NCBI GenBank assembly: GCA_034440575.1
Contig: JAOTOL010001276.1
Location: forward strand, 47,501 to 111,500
Length of the DNA stretch: 64,000 bases
Reading direction: 5' to 3'
From: Imbricaverruca yamaguchii
Lineage: Eukaryota; Arthropoda; Thecostraca; Neoverrucidae
Below are positions 1-12,300 of the stretch, in pieces; within the stretch, counting starts at the first letter, position 1, and every line of letters starts with the position of its first letter. The notes under the pieces are model-generated. The model was not told the DNA's origin. It was given only the letters and a program-made list of their open reading frames with translations, and did not search any database. A program made the translations under genes and the position numbers.

Positions 1-118
1 AAGATAAAATACAATATAACGTCAAAAAACATTGTACGTAATGAATTGTCCTAAAATATAACTTGACGTCATATTTTTTTGTTATATTTTTTCTATTTTG
101 CATTTTGATATTTATAAT

Positions 119-179
<61 letters not shown>

Positions 180-345
180 TCGATATATTTTACGCCATGA
201 ACACGTCCAATATATAACGTCAATATATATCAACATGCAAAATACAACACAAATATAAAATCAAATATAACGTCGAGATATACTGTCAGACAATTCACAA
301 CGTACAATATGTTTTGACGTCATATTTTATTCGATATTTATTTTA
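1..345. repeat. AT-rich foldback (imperfect inverted repeat) around a CA/TA microsatellite
   Basis: The first ~105 bases are matched in reverse complement by about 230-345, including the shared block TTGTACGT followed by GAATTGTC and several TATAACGTC or TGACGTCA motifs. The centre holds a (CA)n tract at about 119-136 followed by a (TA)n tract to about 174. The left arm probably starts before the window. This looks like a foldback or MITE-like element; no coding potential is seen. Confidence 0.55.
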
Positions 346-3300
346 TATTTAATGTCGAATTATACTGACGATATATTTTACACCATGCACATCACACCAC
401 AGGAACGTATACAAATGTTAAGCTTTATGCTGATCACCACGCGGCGAGCCGTGCGAGTTTGAAGTGCTCCGCTAGAGCTGGGTCGCACTGCCACCGAGCG
501 TCGATCAATAGCTCAACTGTTATAAGCTCGTGCTGCACAGGCTCCTGCTAAACATCTCCATCGATCCATCCACGGACTGCTGGCGGCCGGCCGGCCAGGC
601 GTGCCCCGTGGCCAGGCTGGTTGGTCACAAGGTCAGCGTCAGTGACCTCGTGAGGCGAGGGCAAGGGGCCACATGCATACATGTGTATGCTTACAACCTA
701 TTGCGAGAGAAGGTAACGCCCAAAGGTGTCTACACCAGTATATATGGTGCACAAATGAATTATCTGGGCGGCTCGAATAGCCTTCACGCTACCATTACGC
801 TTTTCAATGTATGATGGCTCGTTTTTGTTGTAATGTACGATATATTTGTACGCGATATGTCGATATGTCGCGTTTCGCGTTCTAATTTATTTTTCAGTCA
901 GATAATCTCCTGCCTGTTATTTCTTCATCAATTATTATTCCAATATCCTTCATGAATTGAACATGATCTTTGTTTACAGAAAGGGACAGCCGCGGCCAGG
1001 GGTGTCGCTTTGTTAAAAACATTGGTGGGAGCAAAGTATATTAGACCCCTACCCCTCCCCACAACAAAAAAAAACTCATCGGATTTCGCCCACTATATAT
1101 TCAGACCTCAATACTTCTTATTTGTATTTCACGATGCGTATATTTGTTTATTCAGCATCCTCGCCAACGGGAAAATCGTCCAGTAACAGGCGAAGCCACC
1201 TAAACAAAAGATCAATGCACAGTACAAATCAACATAAAAACTGTGAGTCATAGCATGCGAATGCAGTGTCATACAGTGGACATGGGTCCATCGTTATCGT
1301 CAACGTCATTTATATCCTCAACGTCACCGTCGCCCTCCCCTCCCTCCACACACCAACAAACGCACAATGGCTTAAATAAATATGTATGCGCCCATATGCA
1401 GGCTAAAACACACAGGCCTTGATGGAGCATTGGAGCACGGCAGGCCTGAACTGTAATGACGACGGGTGAAGGTATTTCCTCGGTGCCTAGCATTAGCAAG
1501 GGTGGAGCCAAAGTTTTAGTGGGGCCAGTTCAGGGTCGGGAAGGGGCATAGCTACCACAAAATCATAGCAATCGAAAACAATGTCTTCTGATACAAACAA
1601 ATACATTGGTGTAGTCATCGTGATCGCCGAGTATAGTCAGTCACCACACACGACACCGAGCAAACCAAAATGCACAACGGATCACATACATCAATCAACG
1701 CAATCGTTCTACTATTTATTTTTATAACAGTTTAAAAATTCCATCCGTACCCAATGGCGAAACCAATAGCAAAAGTAGGGCACACTGGGTACACGCCTCT
1801 CCGATCGCGGCCAAGGAGTCCGAGAAGGTCAGCCCTGGAGATTCCCAGAAGTGCCATCCGACGGTCTTGAAATGGACATGTTGGCTCGAATGGTTTATTT
1901 TCTGTAGAGTCGGAAATATAAAGTACAATACTTCGGAAAGTGGGAATAATATCAGAAATCAAGAGTTTTCAAATCGGTGGAATTGGAATGGTCCACGCAC
2001 CAGGTGTGTCCCAACAGGAACATTTTTGCTGCAACCCTGTTGGCATTTATGATCCTTTCCCTCCAAAGGGTTAAGTGCGTAGTTTTCTATACCTTTGGTA
2101 GTGCTTGTATCCATCATAATTACCTTCTTAACCTCATTCACCAATTTGATGTCTAATTCCCCTTAAAACTGACTTGGGACGGATCCGGGAGGATAATATT
2201 CCCACATCTCCAAAATGCCACCATTTTGCAACCAAAATGCCACATTCGCGGTAGTTGAAAGATAGCAACACCAAATTCAGATCATAATGTTCCCTCATGA
2301 AATCGAATAACTCTGCTTTCCAAACATTATAATGAGGTCAAGATTACAAAACAAAGGTCAGGTCAAGTTCTCTCGTCTTATCGCAGTAAGTAGGACACTT
2401 GTTTTCGTGCAGAACATGATAAAAGAATGATACAGACATTCTACTTTCAAATATGTTTCCAGGTCAATGGTGTTAGGTCAGGTCAAGTATCATGCATATT
2501 TTGCACTGCCGTCCTTTGTGTGGAGTTGGGATTTGTGTGCGCGTCAGCAGCGGCAACGGGCGACATTGTGCCCGTAATGTCGTCTTATGCCGAATGCTAC
2601 TGTTCCTTGTGAATTGAATGCAATATGGCGAAAGCTCACAATCATAGTAAGTGCTCCCAGCAACACAGCATCTTCATCTCATGCCTGTGTCAATGTAGTA
2701 CTTTTTATTGTAGGCTAGCAAAGGAAGATAGTAAAAGCTGTGTTCCTACAGCAGTGGTAAAATAATAGTTTTCCATGAGGTGTGAGAGGTCAAAACAAGT
2801 ACAGTAGGATGCCAAAATTTCACATGGAAATGATGTCGTTTAAAATAAGTTAAGTTTTTCACACACAATTCTGATCCACTGGTGTGCTCATACATGCACA
2901 TTTTCCCAGTCTTTTGGGATGCCTTATTTATGGGTCAGTATTTTAGTGATAACTATGCAGAATACCTCTCCTTATCAACTGATGTTGTATGACACACCAC
3001 ATCATAGACAATTATTTTGTCTGGGGTTGTGTTTAGAGATGTTTGTGCATCAGAATCCACAATGGAGAGTATCAACATAATATTCATCGTCAAGATACTG
3101 TTAGCAAGTATATATGCTGATGTTGATACAAAAGTTCATCATGCATGAGGAGATTGTTGTATTATAGATATGTGGAAAATGTGCCTGTGGAAGAAGCTTT
3201 TGTTGAAAAAGTACCACATAACTGTCATCAGAGGATCATGATTACACTGGTTCAATCTAGTGAGAACATCTATGGCATATGCTTATGTTTAATCATTATA

Positions 3301-3740
3301 AATGGTAGTGTAGTGTGCTAAGCATCCTAATTAAAAGCAAATGCTGGTAAGGCTATAATGGCCTTGGATGAGTTTGTTCACAGTTTGTATGACTGACCTG
3401 GAGCTTTAGTTAGGTGATTGCATGGCTGCAGTAGGTTTGTCAAACTTAGATTCCTGGTGTAGGTTAATATAGCTAGGTCAAGTGGAGTCAGGCTGGACTT
3501 GCATGGGATAAAGTTGGCTGGTTCGTGTGTTGTGGGTCGGATCTGGTGCGGTCTTGTCAAAGTAGATTGTGTTGGACTGGAGCATAGTTTGGATCAAGTT
3601 TGGTGGCAAGTTGCATTGGGTTTCCTTTGGTTTGTCATGCGGTGGCTCTGTTTTGGGTACACCAGCTAAACTGCAGTTCTGTGTCGGCTTCCGCGGTGCA
3701 ACACGGGTTTTGCTGTGGTGTGCTCTATGCCATTTTAATG
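346..3740. other. Non-coding stretch, no gene recognised
   Basis: Only short open frames without splice context or family resemblance occur here. A motif related to the left-edge foldback recurs near 371-395. The hexamer repeat AGGTCAGGTCAAG occurs twice, at 2355-2367 and 2475-2487, and similar half-sites recur in repeats elsewhere in the window. Nothing else could be supported. Confidence 0.5.
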
Positions 3741-3921
3741 GTGATCCTGATGTACCTCGCCACAGCTTCGTGTCACAGTCGGTGTTGGTGACCCTGGTGT
3801 ACCTCGCCTCAGGTTCCTGCTACAGACGCTGACCTGGCTGGCTATGGTGGGCCCACTGCAGCTGGTGGTGCCTGTGTTTGTGACCCTGGTGTGCCCGGCC
3901 ACATGTTTTTGTTCCAGATGC
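3741..3921 (+). repeat. Short tandem duplication around a splice acceptor
   Basis: Three units begin with GTGAYCCTGRTGT at 3741, 3788 and 3880. The second and third are about 92 bp apart, and both run into a block resembling CTGCTACAGACGCTGACC or TTGTTCCAGATGCTGACC. The duplication therefore includes a copy of the putative 3' splice site and the first codons of the exon that follows. Confidence 0.45.
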
Positions 3922-4148
3922 TGACCCGACTGGCTGTGGTGAGCCCGCTGCAGCCGCTGGGCGACCACCTGTTCAAGCCCACAGTCGTCACCGTACACGA
4001 CTCGCTGCTGCCGCCGGCGGCCGCCCTGCTGGGAGGCACCTGCCGGATGATGCGCACGACGCCCGTACTGTGCAGTGCCGCGGTCAGCGCTGCACGCAAT
4101 GGCATGCTGGCAATTGTCGATGTGCCGGACCTCATACTGTTAAAATAA
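3918..4148 (+). CDS. Candidate terminal coding exon, unknown protein
   Basis: This GC-rich open stretch follows a good acceptor (TTTTTGTTCCAG) and gives 76 residues starting MLTRLAVVSPLQPLGDHLF and ending DVPDLILLK before a TAA. Its GC content and regular codon use contrast with the AT-rich DNA upstream, which is why it was picked. I do not recognise the family. No upstream exon could be joined to it, and the near-duplicate of its 5' boundary at about 3825 complicates the call. It may be the last exon of a gene starting outside my reach, or a chance open frame. Confidence 0.3.
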   Translation: MLTRLAVVSPLQPLGDHLFKPTVVTVHDSLLPPAAALLGGTCRMMRTTPVLCSAAVSAARNGMLAIVDVPDLILLK

Positions 4149-5439
4149 CTGCAAATCTGGCTGGAAATAGACTATTATGGTTGTCGAAAGATGCGAGTAA
4201 AGCGTGGGAAGCATTACTCGGGAAGCACCGGGCGGGGCGGGCGTCGTCCTGGAATGGGGGATGCGTGCTGTGCTGGTGTGCATGTGGGCATGGCGTCACG
4301 CGACCACTGCTGCTGTGGCTGTGCACTGTGAGTGTCGCTGTCTTCCTACATCCACAAGCTTTACGGCGAAATGTACTACTGAGACGAGGCAGAGGCGTTT
4401 TTGGTGTGACGATTCAAGGTCGGCTGGTTTTCAGTTTGCGGGTTTGAGCTGGAAGGCTGCGTGGTGTCGGAGGCGGCTGTCTTTGTGGCGCCATCACTTC
4501 AGCTTGATGAATTTCCACTTACTCAGAGCTCACCAAGTCGATGCGCCTTAAAGCGCAAATAGTTACTCGGGCCTCGCCGTTCGAGGATTGTGGTTCGCGC
4601 GATCCGGGATATTATAGCATGACAAATGCCGTCGTGGGCGTCGTGATAGCACTAATCATATAAGGTAATGTGATTAGCGTTTCGACGCTTCTCCACCTCG
4701 TCACCTTTAACCTACCACTGAAGCTCTAAAGCAGTTCAGTATAGCACCGTTGTACGCAACTCGCCTTCTCTGATGCCCCACGTGGACGTGAAAAGTGAGG
4801 CAGGGTAATCATCATTAACATGTCCTGGGAGGCATGCTAAGCATCATTGACATGTCCAGGGAGGCATGCCGCAGTCATAAAGAGGCTTTACCTGGTTTCA
4901 CTCAGTGCGACTATACAACACGTCCAGGCTTCTTAAGCGGCAAAATCGAGGGAATTCCTAGCATGGTGCTACATATGCTCAATTGTATGTGGGTGACATC
5001 TAAAGGATGCACTCGGCTCGAGTGACCTTACCAGGAGGGGCTTGGACAAGAACTCATCGCGTTATGGGTGCTTGCAAATTCACACTTTTATTTCTGGACT
5101 TGGTACTCTTTCCACGGCTGGATGGATGGATTAAAAAAATTGGCATTTCCTGGTGCAAGTGAAACCACTAATATTACTGTTCAAATAATAGAGTTTCTCC
5201 GGCTTCCGTTATGGGCGTGTTTGTGTGGGGGAGAGGGGTGCAAGGTAATTGCAGCCTCACCATGGGGACGCGGTGTGCCATAGTTCCCATGATTTAGAAC
5301 TATACGTCTTTAAGATTCCCCAATTATAAGTGTTCACCGATATTGGTGAGGAGAAAGCATTATCAAGAGCGTAGCTTACATGCTGTCCCATGGTCAAAGA
5401 ACTCGGTCGCTTTGGATGGCAAGGTGTATGGTCGGCCTC
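4149..5439. other. Non-coding stretch, no gene recognised
   Basis: Several overlapping frames are open between 4.07 and 4.55 kb because the DNA is GC-rich, but none has splice signals or family resemblance. A short direct duplication (CATTRACATGTCC) lies near 4815-4858. Nothing else was supported. Confidence 0.45.
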
Positions 5440-6090
5440 CAGTTGAAGGTCCAGTTGTTTATTTGTGGTACCCCAGCACGACATTGGTGACCCCAGTATG
5501 CTTTCTCGGGGTCCCGGCGCGACTTTTCGGGCACAGGCGCGTGGTTCCGAGGAACTTGACGCCAACTTTCTGGGGGCAATTTTTGGTGGCTTCTTCTGAA
5601 TCATGCGAAATTCGAACCTCAGCCTGATATTGCGGGGTCCCGGTGACAGCTTTTTGTAACTCGTCGCAATTTTCCGAGCTCTAATGTGCTTTTTCGGTGC
5701 AGAATGTGATTTTTAATACATCTGGTACTATTTGGACTACGGAGCGATTTATCTGAATCGGACGTTTCTTTATCTCTATTTTGGAGGGCTCCGGCTTGAT
5801 TCTTGTAGGGTCCCTAAACAATTTTTGGGCCACGCTGTGCCTATTTTGGGTCAACGACTCAAATATTTTCGGAGCACCGAGATTTTCTTCCCGCCCCGAC
5901 CAGTATGTATGGGGCTACCGACAAATCTTGAGTCCCAAGCACGATAGTTAGTGGGGCCTTGGCGCTAGTACGCAGGACCTCTGTGCGAGTTCTCTGGTTC
6001 CTGTTGTATCTATTTCGAACCCCCTAATGTTGTGGGGCCCTGACGCAAATTAATGAGATCCAGAACCATTTTCAAGGACCCCTGTGCGAT
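5440..6090 (+). repeat. Dispersed repeat of degenerate ~30 bp units, copy 1
   Basis: The region is built of degenerate units of about 30 bp with a core like GGGGTCCCGGCGCGACTTTT. It shares order and spacing with 14540-15060, including a block ending CTTGATTCTTGT in both. The two copies are diverged but collinear. The open frames seen here are by-products of the repeat. Confidence 0.5.
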
Positions 6091-7649
6091 TTTCGGGAGC
6101 CTACCCCTCCAGGAGAGTGGGGGGGGGGGCGATTTTCTTCTTGGTATGCCACTACGGGTGCTCAACGTTTTTTTCCAGCCAATGGCACCATTTAGATTAC
6201 AATATTCCCTTCGGAGAGCTTTCTTTTGGGACCTGTTTTGAATTTTCCGGTGCTCGAGTCGATTCGATTGAGTCCCTGTGTGATATTTTTTGTGATCAAC
6301 TTATATTATTTTGACAGCCTCATGCATGTCTGATGAGTTGGCAGTAGTTCGACATTCAGTCAGCAAAAGTCGACGATCCCTTAAATTTCTCCCAAATTCG
6401 GTGACACGTTAGTCCCATGGTCCCTGATCATCCGTGCAGACACATTTCACGGGTCATCCAATGGTTTGACCTCCAGAGGTCAAACTAGGTCAACCATTCA
6501 ATAATGCCGGAATGTCAACGTTATATAGACCATTCGATCCGTAACGACACGCTAATTCCGGGACAGCTCTCAGTTATCCCGTAGCACAAATGGTGAATGT
6601 TGTGACAGTAATGTCCATTATGTTATAACAGTTATGTCAATTATGACCAATTATGGAATTGTATTCCCACAGCATTACTTCCCGCATATGCCCAGGCATT
6701 ATTCACATTCCTATTCGAGAATGTGCCATGAAATACACATAGTTGTAACACTAATAACGTGTACGGTACAATGGTTCCATTGGAATCATTGACGTCCAAT
6801 TAACTTCGGAGACATCAAAACATCAAAACATGTTCCGATAACTTCAGTATTGAGCCTAATGGCTAATTTGCTATAGGGTTTAGCATGGGACCAAGCGGGA
6901 CTAGAAATCGCGACCTCTTCAATTTTTCTTAAAATCGCCACCAGCGTATGTGATGCTAAAATACGTCGACTGCTCACGGCGTTTCCCGGGGCATGGCAAG
7001 ATGTGACCTCCAGAGGCCAACGAGTTCCAGTTCGATATTCGACTTTATCCCATATATGATGATGCAGGATGCGACTGTCATCTGAAGCGAAATTTCAACG
7101 GTCAAGGAGCCACGTGACCTTGCCAGGTAAGAGGTCATGTCAGGTCAAGCCATTTACATGAAGACAAGTGTTACATACGTTTGTGGCGATTAATAAAAAA
7201 TCGAAGGGGTCGCGATTTCCAGTCCCGCCTGGTCCCATGCTCAATCCTACAGCAAATTAACCATTGGGTCCAAAACTGATTTTATCGGAAGATATTTTTA
7301 TATATCTCCGGAATTAATGGGACGTCAAGGATTCTAATGCCACCATTGAACTACCCACGTTATTCGTGTTCACCTATGTGTCTATTGTGCACATGTAACC
7401 ATGTGAACGGATTGACCTGATATGACAAGACAAGACAAGACCGGAAAGACAGCGAGGGTTAAGCAATAAAACATTTGGGTCATGTGCAGTGGCGCGCTGA
7501 AGGGGGACATTGGGGAAGTCTCTCTGAAAGGTTGTGGGCCCCAAGAGTCTCGTGGGATTTCGAAAAATACTGCCCTAGCAATCTTGATGTTGCACCCAGC
7601 CCAAAATCGTGCCTCGGCCTATGAAAGTCACATTGATGTTCCCAACAAG
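6091..7649. other. Non-coding stretch, no gene recognised
   Basis: Short frames only. A segment on 'generic date' phrasing, e.g. a block near 6850-6960 and again inverted near 7190-7290, shares words such as GCGATTTCCAGTCCCGC with its reverse complement, suggesting a diverged inverted repeat about 350 bp apart. No gene supported. Confidence 0.4.
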
Positions 7650-8300
7650 TCGTGCAGTGCCCGCGTTATGACGTTGGGGCCACACAAATTGTTCCAGGAA
7701 TGACACTAGGGCCTCCAAAAAGTGGAACGAAGCCACTGAAAATACCGCTGTGGCCGCAAAAAATCGCGCCAGGGCCACCGAACATCACGCCAAGGACTCA
7801 AAAGGTTGGATCGGACCCACAAGAAATGACACTGGAACCCAAAGATACTGGTAGGACCCTCAAAGTCACGTCGGGTCCCAAAAGGTCGGGCCGAGGCCCC
7901 TGACAATCGCGCTGGGGCCCCAAAAAGTCGGACCGGGACCCATGAAAGCATGTTGGGAGCACGAAAACGTTTTGCTGTGGTCCTCGCGAAATCACGATTG
8001 GCCCCAAACGTTTGCGCCTGGTCCTTAGAAAATATCGCTGGGGGGCTGAAAAGTCGTGCCGGTGTTCTTGAAAATCACAATTGGGACACCGAAGAGTTCG
8101 GCCAGAGCCCATGAAAATCATGCTGAGCCTGAACGTACCAAGAAGTTGCACCCGGTCCCCTGAGAATCATGTTCGACCGGTCGCACTGGGACCTCAAAAG
8201 CCTCATCGGGAACGCCCAGTAAATGAACCCGGGTCTATAAAAACAGTCCGAGTATGTAAAATCATTCTAGGTCCCAGCAATCGCTTCAAAAGAAACCAAA
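7650..8300 (-). repeat. Dispersed repeat of degenerate ~30 bp units, inverted copy
   Basis: Units of roughly 30 bp read as variants of GGGCCCCAAAAAGTCGGACC, the reverse complement of the unit seen at 5.4-6.1 and 14.3-15.1 kb. About twenty degenerate units can be counted. Open frames on both strands follow from the periodic composition and are not supported as genes. Confidence 0.5.
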
Positions 8301-8364
8301 ATGTGATTGAACCCAACAAACGTGCCGAAGCCACTAAAATCGAACTAAGCGTGGGGGGTGTCGA

Positions 8365-9075
8365 AGCCACCCTCTCTCAAATCCAAACTAAGCGTCGCAT
8401 GGAAACGACAGAGGTGTCATCGGAAAGTGTTCGACGATCCGGATCCAACCCCAAAGCAATTTTCCTCCAAAAGTTCTGGGAAGTTCATTTGGGGTGATAT
8501 TTGAAGACAAAATATTTGGAATCAGAGGATAGTGAAATCCACCAGGGCCATGCAATATTTTGGCCCCACAAAAATAAAAATGATTTATTGATTTATTTTA
8601 AAACTTTGTGTTTTCAAGTTTTCTGTAATTTTCCTTTTGTAATGGGTAGAGCAGATCGAGAAACATTGTCGGAAGTCAACTTTCCCGTATAAAATTGCTT
8701 TAGCCAGAATCTTCGATTTGAACTGCAATAGGCAAATGTGCAAAATTTATATGTAATCAAAAACAAAAAAACAAAAAAAAATCCTCTCATACGTTTTGTT
8801 CCATCCTTAGATAACCAAACGCCAAAAGTTTCATTAAAATATCTGTATCCCTTAAAGCGTGACAACTGGTCGAACATTTTGGAGAAGACCTCACTTGACC
8901 TTGACTAACTCGTCGACCCTAGATGACCTGACTTAAAAATTTTGAAACAGCATGCCAAATTGATGTGGGAAAAGGTATGCCAAATTTTGGCGCGCTACCG
9001 CGCGCCGTTCGTTCACTATCCGCGAAAAAACCTGAGTTGAAGGCTCCCGAGACCGTACGGGTTAACAATGACGCC
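8365..9075 (+). repeat. Dispersed ~700 bp repeat family R1, copy 1
   Basis: This copy aligns over most of its length with 40825-41600 on the same strand. Shared blocks include GAGGTGTCATCGGAAAG, AGCCAGAATCTT-like sequence, TTAAAGCGTGAC and the end block TTCGT-CACTATCCGCGAAAA-like. Inverted, partial copies lie at 35180-35650 and 47490-47830. No coding frame is conserved between copies, so it is probably a non-autonomous mobile element. Confidence 0.6.
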
Positions 9076-10080
9076 TATAGAGGACATCGCACAAAATCGA
9101 CTTTCTAATGTCCATTGAACTGCTTGCACTACAAGTAGTGCTTAGAAATATATGCTCCGCAATTGGTCTAAATTAATCCCATTATCCTTGGGACTCTTAA
9201 ACCCCAACGTACTCCGAAGCATCTTTGGACGACGAAAAGCCTTCATACTGGTCTCCGTTGTAATTCGGTGTTTTAGTACTTTTAATTCAAATGCCTTCAT
9301 TGGATGGATTCCAGGATCATAGTCTTTGATTAGCAAAAATTGTTACATAGACCACGAGCGAACCACCCGACCGAACCATTTCTGCTGAACGATATAATTC
9401 GAATTCAATGTTTGACGTGCTGTCAATGCTAGTTTGGAGATCAAGGCAAAATTTGATTCTTTCGAATTTTGTCTTCAATGCGATGTTTTTTAGGTGAAGA
9501 CAATGTGGCCATTAATTTGCTTTGCAACTTGTCACTTTTAAGTCGATGGTGGTCAGTGCAATTTATGATGCAATATGCAAGATTCAGAGGAAGTCAGCTA
9601 CAATATAAACAGTATTTCATGAGTTAATACGCAAACATTTTCATACCTTGAATTTGTGATGTCGATGAAAGTGCTCATTTCAAAAATAAGTTAAAATGAA
9701 TACCATATTCATTCATCAGAAATGACCAGAGCCTTTCCACCCTTCCAAACGGCTGTTCAAATGTGAAATGGATTAGTCACAATGGCTGTCATAATGAACA
9801 CGAAAACTGACTAATTGCTGCAAAGAAAATGGCCACACAAAATGGCCACCAGATGCACTAGAATGCATAATTAAACATTTCGGGGCTTTAAGGGCAACGA
9901 CCATGTTGATCATATAGTAATCAAACTCTTGACATCTACCCATAATTAGATACTTCTCGACATCTCCAAATGCAGATATTTACACCACGCCATTATTTGT
10001 ATGCTTGACAATGGCCGGTAGTGTAGGAACAATACGGAAGGGTCTAAAAGAAACAGACACCATCTCGCATGCACGGCTTG
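9076..10080. other. Non-coding stretch, no gene recognised
   Basis: AT-rich sequence with only short frames. No repeats shared with other parts of the window were noticed. Confidence 0.45.
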
Positions 10081-10084
10081 ACAG

Positions 10085-11100
10085 ACACCATCATCTCATA
10101 CATGACCGATCTCGGCAACCCCTCAATCGATCTTCATGAAACTTACACCAAATGATCGCCCGTGTGTCAGAGGCGTGCGGTTTGGAATTTCGTGACCTTG
10201 GGTCGGGTTAAAGGTCACCAAATCGCAGACGAACAATTATGGCTCACAGATATAGTCGATATCGACAACCGCTGGTTCGATCCTAATGAAACGCTCACCA
10301 AACGATCAGCCGAGTGCCAGAGACGTGTGGTTTGGACTTTAGTGACCTCGGGTCGGGTCAAATGTCACCAAATCACAGACAAACAATTTTTGGCTCACAG
10401 ACCTGGCCTATCTCGGCAACCGCTGGCTCGATCCTAATGGAACCCTTACCAAACGATCGGCGGCGTGCCAGAGACGTGCGGCTTGGACTTTCGTGACCTC
10501 GGGTCAGGTCAAAGGTCACCAAATCGCCGAGAAAAAAATTCCTTGCAGACATGGCCGATCTCGATAACCGCTGGCTCGATCTTCCCGAAACCTTCGCCAA
10601 ACGATCGGCCGTGTGTCAGGCGTGCGGTTTGCACTTTCGCGGCCTTAGTTCAAGGAAAAGGTCACCACATCGCCGAAAAAAACAAAAATATTTCCTCGCA
10701 GACATGCCAGATCACGGCAACCGCTAGATCGATCTCAATGAAACCTTCCCCAAGCGAATGGCCGTGTGCCACAGGCGTGCGGTTTGGACTTTCGTGACCC
10801 TGGGTTCGGTCAAAGTCGCCAAATCTTCGAAATACAAGTTGGCTCACAGACATGACCCACGTCTGCAACCGATGGATCGATCTTAATGAAAACTTCACCA
10901 AACGATCGACCGTGTGCCAGAGGCGTGTGGTTTGCACCTTTGTGGCCTTTGGTCAAGTCAAAGGTCACCACATTGTGCAAAAAAAGATTAATCGCAGACA
11001 TGGCCGATCTCGGCACCCGTTGGCTCGATCTTAATGAAACCTTTACCAAGCGACCAGCAGTGTGCCAGAGGCGTGCGGTTTGGATTTTCGTGACCAGAGG
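10085..11100 (+). repeat. Satellite array, ~150 bp units, forward half
   Basis: Seven units can be followed by the recurring block CTCGGCAACCGCTGGCTCG, found in variants near 10108, 10258, 10408, 10556, 10709, 10861 and 11003. Each unit also holds CAAACGATCGGCCGTGTG, a block near GTGCGGTTTGGACTTTCGTG and GGGTCAGGTCAAAGGTCACC. The last block contains a DR1-type direct repeat; it is perfect at 10506-10518. Frames open through the array are products of the repeat unit. Confidence 0.8.
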
Positions 11101-11960
11101 CATGCGGTTTGAACAGAGGCGCGCCAACCGCACGCCTCTGGCACACGGCCAATCGTTCGGTGAAGGCTTCATTGAGATCGAGCCAACGGTTCCGGAGATC
11201 GACCATGCCTGCGAGGAAATATTTTTGGTTCTTCGGGAATGTGGTAACCTTTGCCATGACCCAAGGCGACGAAAGTGCGAACGGCGCACGGAAGATCGTT
11301 TGGTGAAGGTTTCATTAAGATCGATCGAACGGTTACCGAGATCGGCCATGTCTGTGAGGAAATAATTTTGGTGATTTGGCGACCTTTAACCTGACCCAAT
11401 GTCACGAAAGTCCAAACCGCACCCCTCCGGCACACGGCCGTTCGTTTGGTGAATATTTCATTAAGATCGAACCAGCGGTTACCGAGATCAGTCATGTCCG
11501 AGACAAAAATGTTTTCCTGCGATTTAGTGAGCTTTGACCGGATCCAAGGTCACGAAAGTCCGCCTCTGGAACAATGCCGTTCGTTTGGTAGTTTCATTAA
11601 GACCGAGTCAACAGTTGCCGAGACCGGCCATGTCTGTAAGTGAATAATGTTTTCTTCGGCCATTTGGTGACCTTTGACCTGACCCAAGGTTGGTCGGTCA
11701 TTGGTTTTACGACACGCCGGCCGTTGAGTTCATGGCCAATCTCTCACGCCGATTGGTCGCATGCGAAGAGTAGCGACAGGCGAGATTCGAACCCACAATG
11801 TTTCGATTGTGAGACGAGCAACTTACCCCTAGACCACTCGCTCCACCCTGACCCAAGGTCACCAAAGTCCAAACTGCAAGCTTCTGGCTCACGGGCGATC
11901 GTTTGGTGTAGGTTCCATGAATATCCAGCCAGCGGTTGCCGAGATCGGCCATGTCTGCGC
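11101..11960 (-). repeat. Satellite array, ~150 bp units, inverted half
   Basis: From about 11,100 the same ~150 bp unit continues in reverse complement to about 11,960. A perfect DR1-type site on the minus strand lies at 11668-11680. A SINE splits one unit at 11690-11847. With the forward half this forms a large interrupted palindrome whose centre lies near 11,100-11,130. Confidence 0.75.
11690..11847 (-). mobile_element. tRNA-derived SINE inserted in the satellite
   Basis: On the minus strand the head reads GGTCTAGGGGTAAG (A-box-like) and GGGTTCGAATC (B box), as in a tRNA. The body then continues to a 3' end with CCAATGACC. The element is flanked by an 11 bp duplication CTGACCCAAGG at 11679-11689 and 11848-11858, which is satellite sequence. 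A second copy of the same family is at 17973-18141. Confidence 0.8.
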
Positions 11961-12067
11961 GATGGTGTCGGCCAAACCGTGTATGTGAGACGGTGCGTTT
12001 TTAGACCCTTCAAAAAACCTACCCTTAGATTTCACTTCACAGCTTCATTCAATCACAATCGCTATCA

Positions 12068-12300
12068 ATGAAATCAAAATTTGGCGAGAAAACTGCTCAG
12101 ACTTGCCGCCTTTCCAACACTCCAACGGCTTCGAAGGACCGATGTCATTTGGGACTCACGACCGCAAAACGATCCACTGTTTCACCTTTCCAACACTCCA
12201 ACGGTTTCAACGGATTCAAAGGACCAATGTCAGCCACGACTGCATCGAGCAGGGACCGCAACCCGCGGCCCCAACGGATCGAATCGTAAAGGGCATTGAA
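12068..12300. repeat. Short duplicated unit (CTTTCCAACACTCCAACGG)
   Basis: The words CTTTCCAACACTCCAACGG and AAGGACCRATGTCA occur twice, about 80 bp apart. This looks like a local tandem duplication beside the minisatellite-bearing repeat. The frames here are not supported as genes. Confidence 0.35.

Noticed and set aside
7652..8497. Long overlapping frames on both strands (up to 138 residues)
   Set aside because: They follow the periodic ~30 bp repeat, which keeps several frames open.
10162..11495. Many frames of 90-179 residues on both strands
   Set aside because: They are translations of the ~150 bp satellite unit; the same peptide text recurs in each unit.
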